The notes beneath the pieces were generated by a model. That model saw only the letters and a list, made by a program, of their open reading frames with translations, had not been told where the DNA came from and ran no database searches. The position numbers and the translations under genes are program-made. A DNA stretch of 64,000 nt, taken from assembly GCA_947494205.1 (NCBI GenBank), contig CANLUH010000019.1, positions 20,942-84,941 of the forward strand. The letters run 5' to 3'. Position 1 is the first letter of the stretch. Every line of letters starts with the position of its first letter. Of this stretch, positions 9,564 to 17,506 are shown piece after piece. This DNA comes from an uncultured Flavobacteriaceae bacterium. Lineage in GTDB: Bacteria; Bacteroidota; Bacteroidia; Flavobacteriales; Flavobacteriaceae.

Positions 9564-9623
9564 TCTTTTAATTTTGGTTAAACATTTGTTTTAAAAATTA
9601 TTGATTTTTCAATTATAAGACAG

Positions 9624-9655
9624 CAAAAGTAATACTTATTTAAACATAAAGCAAA
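9624..9655 (-). promoter_or_regulatory. Promoter of the toxin/immunity unit
   Basis: Read on the minus strand: TTTG (9655-9652), a 20-base spacer, then TACTTTTG (9631-9624), a full match to the Bacteroidota -33/-7 consensus. The start codon is about 60 bases downstream. Confidence 0.65.
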
Positions 9656-9831
9656 TAATAAATTCATTTATATGTAATATGTTTAATTAAAGTTTTATGT
9701 ATTATTATAACTTATAAATAGTTTTAATATTTTAAATAGTAATACAGAAATTATAATTAGATTTATATGTAGGTCTATAGAATAAAACCTTTTGTTACAT
9801 ATTACAGTTAAGTGTACCAAAAATTAATAGC

Positions 9832-9864
9832 AAAAAACCTCCATGAAAAACATGAAGGTTTTAA
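9832..9864 (-). terminator. Terminator after the 84-aa gene
   Basis: AAAACCTTCATG / CATGGAGGTTTT stem on the minus strand followed by a six-T run. Confidence 0.8.
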
Positions 9865-9894
9865 TAACATTTAGTTGTTGTGAGTATTTATAGA

Positions 9895-10149
9895 CTAACT
9901 CTCTTCTTCTCCTATATGTTCTCCTTGTGTAGTAACAGAACCCGTAGAAGCGTTTCCGTATACAGGCGTTTCGTTTCTTAAAATATCTATAACTCTAGCA
10001 AAATTACTAGAAGTCATATATGGTGTTTCTTCTCTTTTACCTTGAAATGTTGTGAAATAGAATTTTCCTAAATCAATTTTTGGATCCCATAAAGCTTGGT
10101 AAGCTTTTAATTTCGTCCAACCTGTTGTTCCTTGTGCATGGTGTGGCAT
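9895..10149 (-). CDS. Hypothetical 84-aa protein
   Basis: A small, soluble, Thr/Gly-rich protein beginning MPHHAQGTTGWTKLKAYQA, with a polar tail ending in GEEES. No family recognised. It sits between the toxin-like gene and the repeat protein on the same strand but has its own terminator, and a TACATTTG element (10188-10181, minus strand) just upstream could be its -7 box, so it is probably its own transcript. It could be a small structural or chaperone-like partner of the toxin block, but nothing in the sequence shows this. Confidence 0.6.
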   Translation of the reverse strand: MPHHAQGTTGWTKLKAYQALWDPKIDLGKFYFTTFQGKREETPYMTSSNFARVIDILRNETPVYGNASTGSVTTQGEHIGEEES

Positions 10150-10270
10150 AATTATAAGTTTTTTGTAATTAATAGTGGTGCAAATGTATTACAGCTTTAT
10201 AATTATATAACCAGTTGATATACTGTTTTTTAAAGGGTGTTTTTCCTAGAAATTATAAAAATTAGAACAT

Positions 10271-10302
10271 AAAAAAACCTCCAAGAAAACTTGAAGGTTT
10301 TA
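10271..10302 (-). terminator. Terminator after the repeat-protein gene (copy A of a repeated hairpin)
   Basis: AACCTTCAAG / CTTGGAGGTT stem followed by seven T on the minus strand. With its flank ATAAAAATTAGAACATA it is nearly identical to three copies at 11564, 11676 and 11788, so it is part of a dispersed or duplicated unit. Confidence 0.8.
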
Positions 10303-10323
10303 GAGGTTTTTCTTAATTTATTT

Positions 10324-11283
10324 TTAAACTAGTGCTAGTTTATCTAAAGCCTGGTTTCTTTGTTTATTTAAAGCTTCAATAGCATTTTTATAAGGTTCTA
10401 AAAAGGTATTCATTTCTTTTACTAAAGTATTTAATTTCTTCTCTTCTTTCTTTAGTTGTTCATTAGCATTATTACTTTTTAAATCTCTAATTGTATTTTT
10501 TAAGTCTTCAATAGCAGTATTGTACTTGTTAGAATGAGGTTTCATTTCTAACCTTAATTGTGTTTCAGCTTTATCAAATTCCTCATTAGTATATTTTATT
10601 TGTAAATGAGACATTTTGTTTTCGTAAGATGTAGTTAAGGCATTTATTTTTACCTGAGAGTTATTTATAGCTTCACTACTTTCATCAACATTTTCTTCGG
10701 ATTGTTCGTATTTTATATCAGTAATAACTAAAGTATTAAACTTAATAAGTTTGTTAGTAATAACAACCTCTGGAAGATCTAATATTACTTCATTTTCCTT
10801 CATTGTTATTTCAGGAATTTTTGTAACAATTTTTCTTAATTTCATATGAATTTCTGGAACAGAAATAATAATAGGAGTCATTTTTGTAGTACAGTGTAAT
10901 TTCTTTGTTTTAACACCTAAAATCCAACCCATTTTCCACTTACATGTTGTTTCTGGTTTTTCTCCTATTTTTTTATCTTTCATAATAGTTGTAGGAACTT
11001 TAAAACTAATGTCTTTATTTTTCATTACTACTTCAGGTATATGAAAAACTATTCTTTTTTCTTGCATAGAAAATTCTGGAATAGGAAGATGAAAAGAAAC
11101 TTCTTTCCATTCAAAATTATATTGATAATCTCCATTTTTTATAGAAAATAAACTCTGGTTATCTTCTAATATTTCGCTATCATCTTCAATATTAGAAACT
11201 TCTTTAGATATTTCATTTGTTAATACCTTTAAGTCATTTTCAAATTCTGTTGTTAGTTTTTCAATTTGTTCTTGAGTATCCAT
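10324..11283 (-). CDS. Repeat protein with alternating F-x-[VI]-P-x-x-x-M units and coiled-coil tail
   Basis: 319 aa, no signal peptide. Residues 1-55 are acidic and helical. Residues 55-190 hold about eight degenerate units of 15-18 aa, each with a short beta-like stretch ending in (I/V)PE..M, such as VFHIPEVVMKNKDISFKVP and VTKIPEITMKENEVILDLP. The array is interrupted by a Trp/Cys segment (CKWKMGWILGVKTKKLHC). Residues 205-319 are a long coiled coil. The units suggest a regular beta-stack, possibly a fibre or scaffold. It stands upstream of the toxin-like gene, but I cannot name a family. A TAATTTTG box (11316-11309) lies upstream on the minus strand. Confidence 0.65.
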   Translation of the reverse strand: MDTQEQIEKLTTEFENDLKVLTNEISKEVSNIEDDSEILEDNQSLFSIKNGDYQYNFEWKEVSFHLPIPEFSMQEKRIVFHIPEVVMKNKDISFKVPTTIMKDKKIGEKPETTCKWKMGWILGVKTKKLHCTTKMTPIIISVPEIHMKLRKIVTKIPEITMKENEVILDLPEVVITNKLIKFNTLVITDIKYEQSEENVDESSEAINNSQVKINALTTSYENKMSHLQIKYTNEEFDKAETQLRLEMKPHSNKYNTAIEDLKNTIRDLKSNNANEQLKKEEKKLNTLVKEMNTFLEPYKNAIEALNKQRNQALDKLALV

Positions 11284-11519
11284 TATGTTAGAGTTTTTAT
11301 TATAAAACCAAAATTATATTTAAGACATAATGAGTTCAATACCTTTTACTAGGTATATTGAAGTAAAAAACATTCATAATAGCTTAATCTTTAAAGCCAC
11401 TATTCAATAGAAAACCTTTCTTTTGCGTATGCTTTATTAAAATTGAAAGACAAAAAATATCAATCAAAACTTAGAAATATATTTAATAAGCAGATACTGC
11501 TAAAAACTGTTGTACAAGG

Positions 11520-11822
11520 TTCTACACAACTTTACCATCAATTTTTTATAAAAATTAGAACATAAAAAAACCTCCAAGAAAACTTGAAGGTTTTTAGAGG
11601 CGCTGAGCAGATACGAACCGCTGTCCAAGGTTTTGCTAAACTTTACCATCAATTTTTCATAAAAATTTAGAATATAAAAAAAACCTCCAAGAAAACTTGA
11701 AGGTTTTTAGAGGCGCCGAGCAGATACGAACCGCTGTCCAAGGTTTTGCTAAACTTTACTATTAATTTTTTATAAAAATTAGAACATAAAAAAAACCTCC
11801 AAGAAAACTTGAAGGTTTTTAG
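11520..11822. repeat. Tandem ~113-bp repeats carrying the tRNA-Cys 3' half plus its terminator
   Basis: Three successive units (hairpin centres near 11575, 11688 and 11800; spacing 113 and 112 bases) each combine the AACCTCCAAG/CTTGAAGGTT terminator with a 39-base piece of tRNA-Cys. The two left-hand tRNA pieces (11597-11635 and 11711-11749) share changes not in the functional gene (GAGCAGATACGAA instead of GAGCGGATTCGAA), so one degenerate copy was itself duplicated. The 5' halves are missing, so they are not functional tRNAs. This stretch between the repeat protein and tRNA-Cys holds no protein gene. Confidence 0.85.
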
Positions 11823-11893
11823 AGGCGCCGAGCGGATTCGAACCGCTGTACAAGGTTTTGCAGACCTCTGCCTAGCCACTCGGCCACGGCGCC
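11823..11893 (-). tRNA. tRNA-Cys (GCA)
   Basis: On the minus strand, GGCGCCG pairs with CGGCGCC to form the acceptor stem. The D arm is GGCCGAGTGGCTAGGC, the anticodon loop contains CTGCAAA with anticodon GCA, and the T arm is GCGGTTCGAATCCGC. The discriminator base is U, as is usual for tRNA-Cys, and CCA is not encoded. A hairpin terminator follows directly. Confidence 0.96.
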
Positions 11894-11976
11894 CTAAATT
11901 CCTGTGAAAACAGGAATCTCATTTATGTTTATTTAAACGAGTAGGCAAATGTAAAAAAAATTACGGGTTTACACTA

Positions 11977-12345
11977 TTACAGATTGTTTTTTCTTTTCTG
12001 GTTTAACTCAATTGTTACCATTTGTACATCGCCACCAATTGGCGGATTAATTTTACTAACGGCAACTGTTGCCAATGTAACTAATTTATCCTCAGTAAAA
12101 ATACGATCTAAAATACGTTGTGCAACATGCTCCAAAAGGGCACTTGGTATAGCCATTTCTTCAACAACAATTTTATTTAAAAGCACGTAATCTACAGTGT
12201 CTTTTAAGTCATCGGAGTCGGCACTTTTCTGTAAATCGGCCTTTACTTTTACATCTACACGATAATCACTACCAATTTTTGTTTCTTCTTTTAGGCATCC
12301 ATGATATGCATAAACACGTATATTTTCAACTTTAATAATTCCCAT
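11977..12345 (-). CDS. folB: Dihydroneopterin aldolase
   Basis: Folate biosynthesis enzyme converting dihydroneopterin to 6-hydroxymethyl-dihydropterin. The 122-aa length and motifs fit FolB: VENIRVYAYHGCLKEE with the conserved YHG, then DTVDYVLLNKIV and LLEHVAQRILD with the catalytic-region E and H, and a C-terminal KINPPIGGDVQMVTIEL. The start codon directly abuts the stop of the DoxX-like gene on the same strand, so the two are likely cotranscribed and coupled. Confidence 0.93.
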   Translation of the reverse strand: MGIIKVENIRVYAYHGCLKEETKIGSDYRVDVKVKADLQKSADSDDLKDTVDYVLLNKIVVEEMAIPSALLEHVAQRILDRIFTEDKLVTLATVAVSKINPPIGGDVQMVTIELNQKRKNNL

Positions 12346-12753
12346 TTAGTTTTTTTTCTTTAAAATGTGGTCCAAAGAAAGGGTATCTTTATCAAAAGTC
12401 ATAGCTATAAATATTAAAAATACACTTCTTACAAAAACATGCTGCAAATCCCATATAGGCGATTGCAGTCCGTGACCAAAGGTTACAATTAATAAAATTA
12501 AAGCTAACCCATAGTATGCCTGTTTTCTAAACAATCCTAATAGGAGTAAAGCACCAAATATAAGTTCTCCATAAGATGTAAAATAAGCAGCAAATTTTAA
12601 AATAAAAGTAGGTAGAAAAGTAGCTTCGAACGATTTAAAACCACCATTGTAAATGGTTTCTACACCCATTTTAAAAACTTTTCCAAAGCCTTGCCAAAAG
12701 AAAATAAGACCTGTAAGTAATCTTGCGAAAAGGGTAATGTGTTTAATATCCAT
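12346..12753 (-). CDS. DoxX family membrane protein
   Basis: 135 aa with four hydrophobic helices. The first (LFARLLTGLIFFWQGFGKVFK) has the R-x-x-x-G-x-x-F-x-x-x-G-x-x-K pattern of DoxX/DoxD-like proteins. The cellular role is poorly known; members are linked to quinone or thiosulfate redox and oxidative stress. It is the upstream gene of a two-gene unit with folB. Confidence 0.8.
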   Translation of the reverse strand: MDIKHITLFARLLTGLIFFWQGFGKVFKMGVETIYNGGFKSFEATFLPTFILKFAAYFTSYGELIFGALLLLGLFRKQAYYGLALILLIVTFGHGLQSPIWDLQHVFVRSVFLIFIAMTFDKDTLSLDHILKKKN

Positions 12754-12821
12754 AATGAAAGTTAGTTTATGTAAAAATATGAATTAAAATTTGTCTAATT
12801 TTGTGGTATATATTATTACTT

Positions 12822-14822
12822 ATGTCGGAAGAAACACGAGCACTTAACTTTATAGAGCATATAATTGAAGAAGATTTAGCCAACGGACTCCCTAAAAACA
12901 ACTTACGTTTTAGATTTCCACCAGAACCAAATGGCTATTTACATATAGGTCATACTAAGGCTATAGGTATTAGTTTTGGTTTAGGAGAACGCTATAATGC
13001 GCCAGTAAATCTTAGGTTTGACGATACAAACCCATCTAAAGAAGAACAGGAGTATGTAGACGCTATAAAAGAAGATATCTCTTGGTTAGGTTACAAATGG
13101 GCAGAAGAATGTTACTCTTCAGATTATTTTCAGACCCTTTACGATTGGGCAATAGAATTAATAAAAGAAGGTAAAGCCTATATAGATTCGCAATCTAGTG
13201 AAGCTATGGCAGAACAAAAAGGAACACCAACACAACCAGGTGTAGATGGCCCTTATAGAAATAGAACCATTGAAGAAAACCTAGATTTATTCGAAAGAAT
13301 GAAAAACGGAGAATTCGACGAAGGTTCGCACATTTTACGAGCAAAAATAGACATGCAGCACCCTAATATGTTAATGCGTGATCCTATTATGTATCGTATA
13401 TTAAAAGCACACCATCACCGCACAGCAAACGATTGGTGTATTTACCCAATGTACGATTGGACACACGGAGAAAGTGATTATGTAGAACAGATTTCACACT
13501 CCTTATGTTCTTTAGAATTTAAGCCACACAGAGAACTTTACGATTGGTTTTTAGACCAAGTAGTAGATACCAATAAACTTAGACCAAAACAGCGCGAATT
13601 TGCACGCTTAAACCTAAGTTATACCATAATGAGTAAGCGTAAACTTTTAAAACTGGTAGAAGACGGTATTGTATCTGGGTGGGATGATCCAAGAATGCCA
13701 ACCATTTCAGGTTTACGTCGTCGTGGTTATACACCAGCAGCGATTAAAAACTTTGTAGAAAAAGCAGGAGTAGCAAAACGTGAAAACATAATAGAAGTTT
13801 CTCTATTAGAATTTTGTATTCGTGAAGATTTAAATAAAAAAGCAGCACGAGTTATGGCTGTTTTAAACCCTATTAAGTTAGTAATTACGAATTATCCAGA
13901 AGATAAAGAAGAATGGTTAGAAGCAGAAAATAATCCAGAAGATGAAACTGCAGGATTTAGAAAAGTACCTTTTTCTCGTGAGTTATATATAGAAAAAGAA
14001 GACTTTAAAGAAGAAGCAGGTAGTAAGTTTTTTAGATTAAAATTAGGAGGCGAAGTAAGATTAAAAAACGCTTATATTATAAAAGCTGAAACTGTTGAAA
14101 AAGATGCTAACGGAAACATTACACAAATAAACTGTACCTATTCTACAGATACCGAAAAACGAGTAAAAGGAACCTTACATTGGGTGTCTATTAAACATGC
14201 TGTTAAAGCTGAGGTTAGAGAATATGATCGTTTATTTAGCGATGAAGCACCAGATAGTCATGAGGATAAAAGTTTTATGGACTTTATAAACCCTAATTCT
14301 TTAAAAGTAATAGAAGCCTTTGTAGAACCTAGTTTAGTAGATGCTAAAGTAGGGGAGCAGTTTCAGTTTCAAAGAATAGGTTATTTTAATGTCGATAACG
14401 ATTCTAAAGAAAACAATTTAGTATTTAATAAAACAGTTGGTTTAAGAGATTCTTGGGCAAAAGTAAAGCCTAAACAAAATAATACTAATAATAATCAACA
14501 AAAACCACAACAACAGCAATCGCAACGTAAAGCAATAGATGTTATAAAACAATTAGGTAAAAAATACACGAACTTACCAGAAGAAAAACAACAAAAAGTA
14601 AAGGCAGAAATACAAGAATTAGCTACAAAAGTGAGTTATGAAGAATTAGAACCACTATTTGGAACTGCAGCTAAAAAAGTAGGAACACGTATAGCAGCAA
14701 TGCTTACTTTAGGTGTATTATTAAATAACGGATTAGCTAAAAACGAAGCTATAGAAGCATTTATAACTAAAGCACTAGAAGACAAAAACGAATTACTTGT
14801 AGCAGAAACTAAAGCGTTGTAA
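12822..14822 (+). CDS. glnS: Glutaminyl-tRNA synthetase with C-terminal YqeY/GatB-like extension
   Basis: Charges tRNA-Gln with glutamine. The ATG chosen here gives MSEETRALNFIEHII; an upstream in-frame TTG would add only seven residues that do not look native. The class I signatures are HIGH (residues 41-44) and MSKRK (about 269-273). After the anticodon-binding beta-barrels comes a Gln/Asn-rich linker (NNTNNNQQKPQQQQSQ, about 550-567) and a helical YqeY/GatB-tail-like domain of about 100 residues, which is common in Bacteroidota GlnRS and probably helps bind tRNA. A clear terminator follows. Confidence 0.96.
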   Translation: MSEETRALNFIEHIIEEDLANGLPKNNLRFRFPPEPNGYLHIGHTKAIGISFGLGERYNAPVNLRFDDTNPSKEEQEYVDAIKEDISWLGYKWAEECYSSDYFQTLYDWAIELIKEGKAYIDSQSSEAMAEQKGTPTQPGVDGPYRNRTIEENLDLFERMKNGEFDEGSHILRAKIDMQHPNMLMRDPIMYRILKAHHHRTANDWCIYPMYDWTHGESDYVEQISHSLCSLEFKPHRELYDWFLDQVVDTNKLRPKQREFARLNLSYTIMSKRKLLKLVEDGIVSGWDDPRMPTISGLRRRGYTPAAIKNFVEKAGVAKRENIIEVSLLEFCIREDLNKKAARVMAVLNPIKLVITNYPEDKEEWLEAENNPEDETAGFRKVPFSRELYIEKEDFKEEAGSKFFRLKLGGEVRLKNAYIIKAETVEKDANGNITQINCTYSTDTEKRVKGTLHWVSIKHAVKAEVREYDRLFSDEAPDSHEDKSFMDFINPNSLKVIEAFVEPSLVDAKVGEQFQFQRIGYFNVDNDSKENNLVFNKTVGLRDSWAKVKPKQNNTNNNQQKPQQQQSQRKAIDVIKQLGKKYTNLPEEKQQKVKAEIQELATKVSYEELEPLFGTAAKKVGTRIAAMLTLGVLLNNGLAKNEAIEAFITKALEDKNELLVAETKAL

Positions 14823-14842
14823 TTCAATTATATTATATAATT

Positions 14843-14876
14843 AAAACCTCGAAATTTATATTTCGAGGTTTTTTTG
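14843..14876 (+). terminator. Terminator after glnS
   Basis: AAAACCTCGAAAT / ATTTCGAGGTTTT perfect stem with a seven-T tail. Confidence 0.9.
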
Positions 14877-14912
14877 TACATTGAAACCACTAACTTAAAA
14901 ACAATCTAAACT

Positions 14913-15395
14913 ATGGACTTTAATCCTTATGCAATTATAGTTGCAGCAATTGTACCTATTTTTATAGGTTTCGTATGGTATAATCCTAAAACATTTGGAA
15001 ACGCATGGATGAAAGCTTCTGGCGTAACAGAAGAGCAATTAAAAAAAGGAAACATGGCTGTTATTTTTGGAGTAACATTAGTGTTATCTTTTTTACTAGC
15101 ATTCTTTATTCAAACATTAACAACCCATCAAATGGGAGCGTTTAGCTTAATGGGAGGCGACCCAGAATTAGCAAAGCCATCTTACCATGCTTTTATGGAA
15201 GATTATAAAGATGCCTTTAGAACCTACAAGCACGGTGCCTTACATGGTGTTTTAGCGGGTGTATTTTTATTCTTTCCAGTAATTGCAATTAATGCATTAT
15301 TCGAGCGAAGAAGCTGGAAATATATTTTTATAAATAGTGGCTATTGGATTGTCTCTTTTGCAGCTATGGGAGCCATAGTTTGCGGTTGGGTATAA
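14913..15395 (+). CDS. DUF1761 family membrane protein
   Basis: 160 aa with four predicted transmembrane helices and the DUF1761 layout: an N-terminal helix ending in GFVWYNPKTFGNAWMKASG, a second helix, a hydrophilic loop (residues 75-110), then KHGALHGVLAGVFLFFPVIAIN and a final helix. The function of the family is unknown. It is a single gene with the glnS terminator before it and a hairpin after it. Confidence 0.85.
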   Translation: MDFNPYAIIVAAIVPIFIGFVWYNPKTFGNAWMKASGVTEEQLKKGNMAVIFGVTLVLSFLLAFFIQTLTTHQMGAFSLMGGDPELAKPSYHAFMEDYKDAFRTYKHGALHGVLAGVFLFFPVIAINALFERRSWKYIFINSGYWIVSFAAMGAIVCGWV

Positions 15396-15422
15396 CATAA
15401 ACTAAATACATAATTAAGAAAT

Positions 15423-15492
15423 TATCTTAAAAGCTTTTATAATTTAAGTAGCATTAATGTAACGTTAAGCTACTTTTTTAGACTTTTAAGAT
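15423..15492. terminator. Nested hairpin terminator after the DUF1761 gene
   Basis: The inner stem AAGTAGC / GCTACTT (15446-15475) is followed by a T-run and acts as an ordinary terminator. It is enclosed by a second stem, ATCTTAAAAG (15423-15432) with CTTTTAAGAT (15483-15492), which ends just before the next gene's T-rich leader. Confidence 0.65.
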
Positions 15493-15513
15493 AGTTTCTT
15501 TTTCTTTTTATAA

Positions 15514-16671
15514 TTGATAGATTTTAAAATTTACAACACCATAGAAGCACTTCCAGAATCTTGGGATGCTCTGCCTGTTCGCGATATTTTTTTAAAACGG
15601 TCGTTTTTAAAAGGATTAGAATATTCTGCTCCCAAAAATATTTCATCATATTACCTAGGTATTTTTAAAAACCAAAAACTCATTGGCATTGCTATTATAC
15701 AGCGTGTTGAAATGTATTTAGAAGATATTTTTAGAAACACGTCTTCTAACAGATTAAAACAATTAGCTAAACGCGCCATATCTAAAATTGTTAGAGGTAA
15801 TGCCTTAATAGTTGGTAATTTAATGCATACAGGACAACACAGCTTGTTTTTTATAGAAGAAGAGATAAGCTATAAAGCCTACTTAGATGTTGTTTTTAAA
15901 GCCCTAAAATCGCTTCAAAAACAAATAAAAACAGATTACAATAAAAAAGTAAGGATTATTGCTTTTAAAGATTATTTTGAAACAGATGCTATACATAACA
16001 ATATAGCTACATTTAAAGCTAATAATCTATACAAAGTACAAGTACAACCCAATATGTTGTTTCCAATAAAAGAAGATTGGATAACACCAGAAGATTATAT
16101 AGCAGCATTCACAAAAAAATATAGAAAACGTTATAAAACGGCCAAAAAGAAAAGTAATACTATTGTTCGTAAAGAGTTAACTACTGAAGACATAAAGGCT
16201 AATGAAACAGAGTTGTATAAATTATATAAAAATGTGTCAGACAATGCGAGAGTGAATTCTTTTATTTTGTCTGAAAATCATTTCTATGCTTTAAAACAAG
16301 AACTTAAAAATAACTTTAAGGTTTTTGCTTATTTTTTAAATGAAGAACTTGTTGGGTTTTATACACTAATTTTAAATTATAATACACTTGAAACTTACTT
16401 TTTAGGATATAATAAAGCATTACAACATCAGCATCAAATGTATTTAAACATGTTGTATGATATGGCTTGCTTTGCCATAAAACATAAATTTAAAACCATT
16501 GTATATGCTAGAACTGCTATGGAAATTAAAAGCTCTATAGGCGCAAAACCTAATATGATGCATATTTACATGAAGCACACTAATAATTTTATTGCAAACA
16601 CTATTTTAAAACTCATTGTAAAGTACTTAAACCCTGTAAAAGAGTGGACCGAAAGACATCCGTTTAGTTAA
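15514..16671 (+). CDS. GNAT/FemAB-like acyltransferase
   Basis: 385 aa, soluble. The C-terminal half has the GNAT_6/FemAB-like pattern: a basic EDYIAAFTKKYRKRYKTAKKK segment followed by strands such as FKVFAYFLNEELVGFYTLIL and LETYFLGYNK and a final helix with AMEIKSSIGAKP. Such proteins transfer acyl or aminoacyl groups, often in cell-envelope or natural-product pathways; the substrate is unknown. The only plausible start is TTG, 22 bases beyond the nested terminator. It ends a few bases before the convergent lipoprotein gene. Confidence 0.65.
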   Translation: MIDFKIYNTIEALPESWDALPVRDIFLKRSFLKGLEYSAPKNISSYYLGIFKNQKLIGIAIIQRVEMYLEDIFRNTSSNRLKQLAKRAISKIVRGNALIVGNLMHTGQHSLFFIEEEISYKAYLDVVFKALKSLQKQIKTDYNKKVRIIAFKDYFETDAIHNNIATFKANNLYKVQVQPNMLFPIKEDWITPEDYIAAFTKKYRKRYKTAKKKSNTIVRKELTTEDIKANETELYKLYKNVSDNARVNSFILSENHFYALKQELKNNFKVFAYFLNEELVGFYTLILNYNTLETYFLGYNKALQHQHQMYLNMLYDMACFAIKHKFKTIVYARTAMEIKSSIGAKPNMMHIYMKHTNNFIANTILKLIVKYLNPVKEWTERHPFS

Positions 16672-16678
16672 AAAGGGT

Positions 16679-17425
16679 TTAGTTAAAAATAACAACATCG
16701 TCTATCCAAACGGTTCTTTGTCCGCCACCGTTTTGATAATCTGCCCAACCTAAACTTAAAGTATCGAAAATTGGGAATATCCATTTGTTATCTAATTCAT
16801 TTTTAACACAACCTTCACCATAATTAACAACGGTTATTTCCTTAATTAAAATAGTGTTTAACCATAACTTCATGGTGTTAGTATTACCATTAAAATACCA
16901 TTTTATGGTAAACCATTCTTTTTCTGGAATCTTAGTATTGCTATGTTGCCAACAATCGGTTTTTACACCCTTAGTATCGTAATTAGCCATAAACTGTTTA
17001 TGGTGTTGTCCGCCGTATCGAACTTCTGCAGTGTAATCTTTATTTTTTACAGTACCAGAAGCTTGTAAAAAAGTCCAATGAATACCATCTTTAGAAGCTT
17101 CATTAACATACATTTTAAAAGTGCCGCCAAAACTGTTTTCAACAACAGGAAAAATTGATTTTAAGTTAATAAACGCATGATTACTAAAACCTTCTCCTGT
17201 ATTAAACTTTATAGATTGTTTACCAGAAAATCCTTTAGTAGTATCTATTGTAATATTGCCTTTACCAGAAGTACTCCAAGTGTTTTCTAGTGCTATTTTA
17301 TTTTTATAAGATTCAAAATTGTCCTCAAAGACCACATTGTTTTTTGTGCTACATGAGCATAAAATAATAGTTAATAAACTAATTAATACAGTAATTGAAA
17401 TGCTGAGGTTTTTATGATATTTCAA
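16679..17425 (-). CDS. Lipoprotein with concanavalin-like (Cip1/polysaccharide-lyase-like) fold
   Basis: The N terminus is a lipoprotein signal (hydrophobic run ending IILCSCS; lipidated Cys near residue 24 or 26). The roughly 220-aa exported domain opens FEDNFESYKNK and has jelly-roll features: FSGKQSIKFNTG, GTFKMYV, WFTIKWYFNG, KLWLNTILIKEI and a terminal VWIDDVVIF. This order is typical of polysaccharide-lyase or Cip1-like lectin folds that bind or cleave glycans at the cell surface. The start codon appears to be TTG. Catalytic residues cannot be assigned. Confidence 0.55.
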   Translation of the reverse strand: MKYHKNLSISITVLISLLTIILCSCSTKNNVVFEDNFESYKNKIALENTWSTSGKGNITIDTTKGFSGKQSIKFNTGEGFSNHAFINLKSIFPVVENSFGGTFKMYVNEASKDGIHWTFLQASGTVKNKDYTAEVRYGGQHHKQFMANYDTKGVKTDCWQHSNTKIPEKEWFTIKWYFNGNTNTMKLWLNTILIKEITVVNYGEGCVKNELDNKWIFPIFDTLSLGWADYQNGGGQRTVWIDDVVIFN

Positions 17426-17441
17426 AAGTAAAGGGTATAAA

Positions 17442-17482
17442 AAAACTGTTTTAAAGCTATAAAAATAACTATAAAACAGTTC
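17442..17482 (-). terminator. Hairpin after the stomatin-like gene
   Basis: AACTGTTTTA / TAAAACAGTT stem with A/T-rich loop, between the stomatin-like gene and the downstream lipoprotein gene. Confidence 0.5.
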
Positions 17483-17506
17483 TTTAATTACATTAAAAAG
17501 AATTTA

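Noticed and set aside
11511..11880. Regular repeats that could be taken for a CRISPR array, and a minus-strand ORF through them
   Set aside because: Units are about 113 bases and made of tRNA-Cys fragments and terminators, with no short repeat/variable spacer pattern; the ORF simply reads through these copies and the tRNA.
12801..12821. TTG-initiated seven-residue extension of glutaminyl-tRNA synthetase
   Set aside because: It begins within a TAATTTTG promoter-like box and adds residues with no family similarity; the ATG at 12822 fits the family N terminus.
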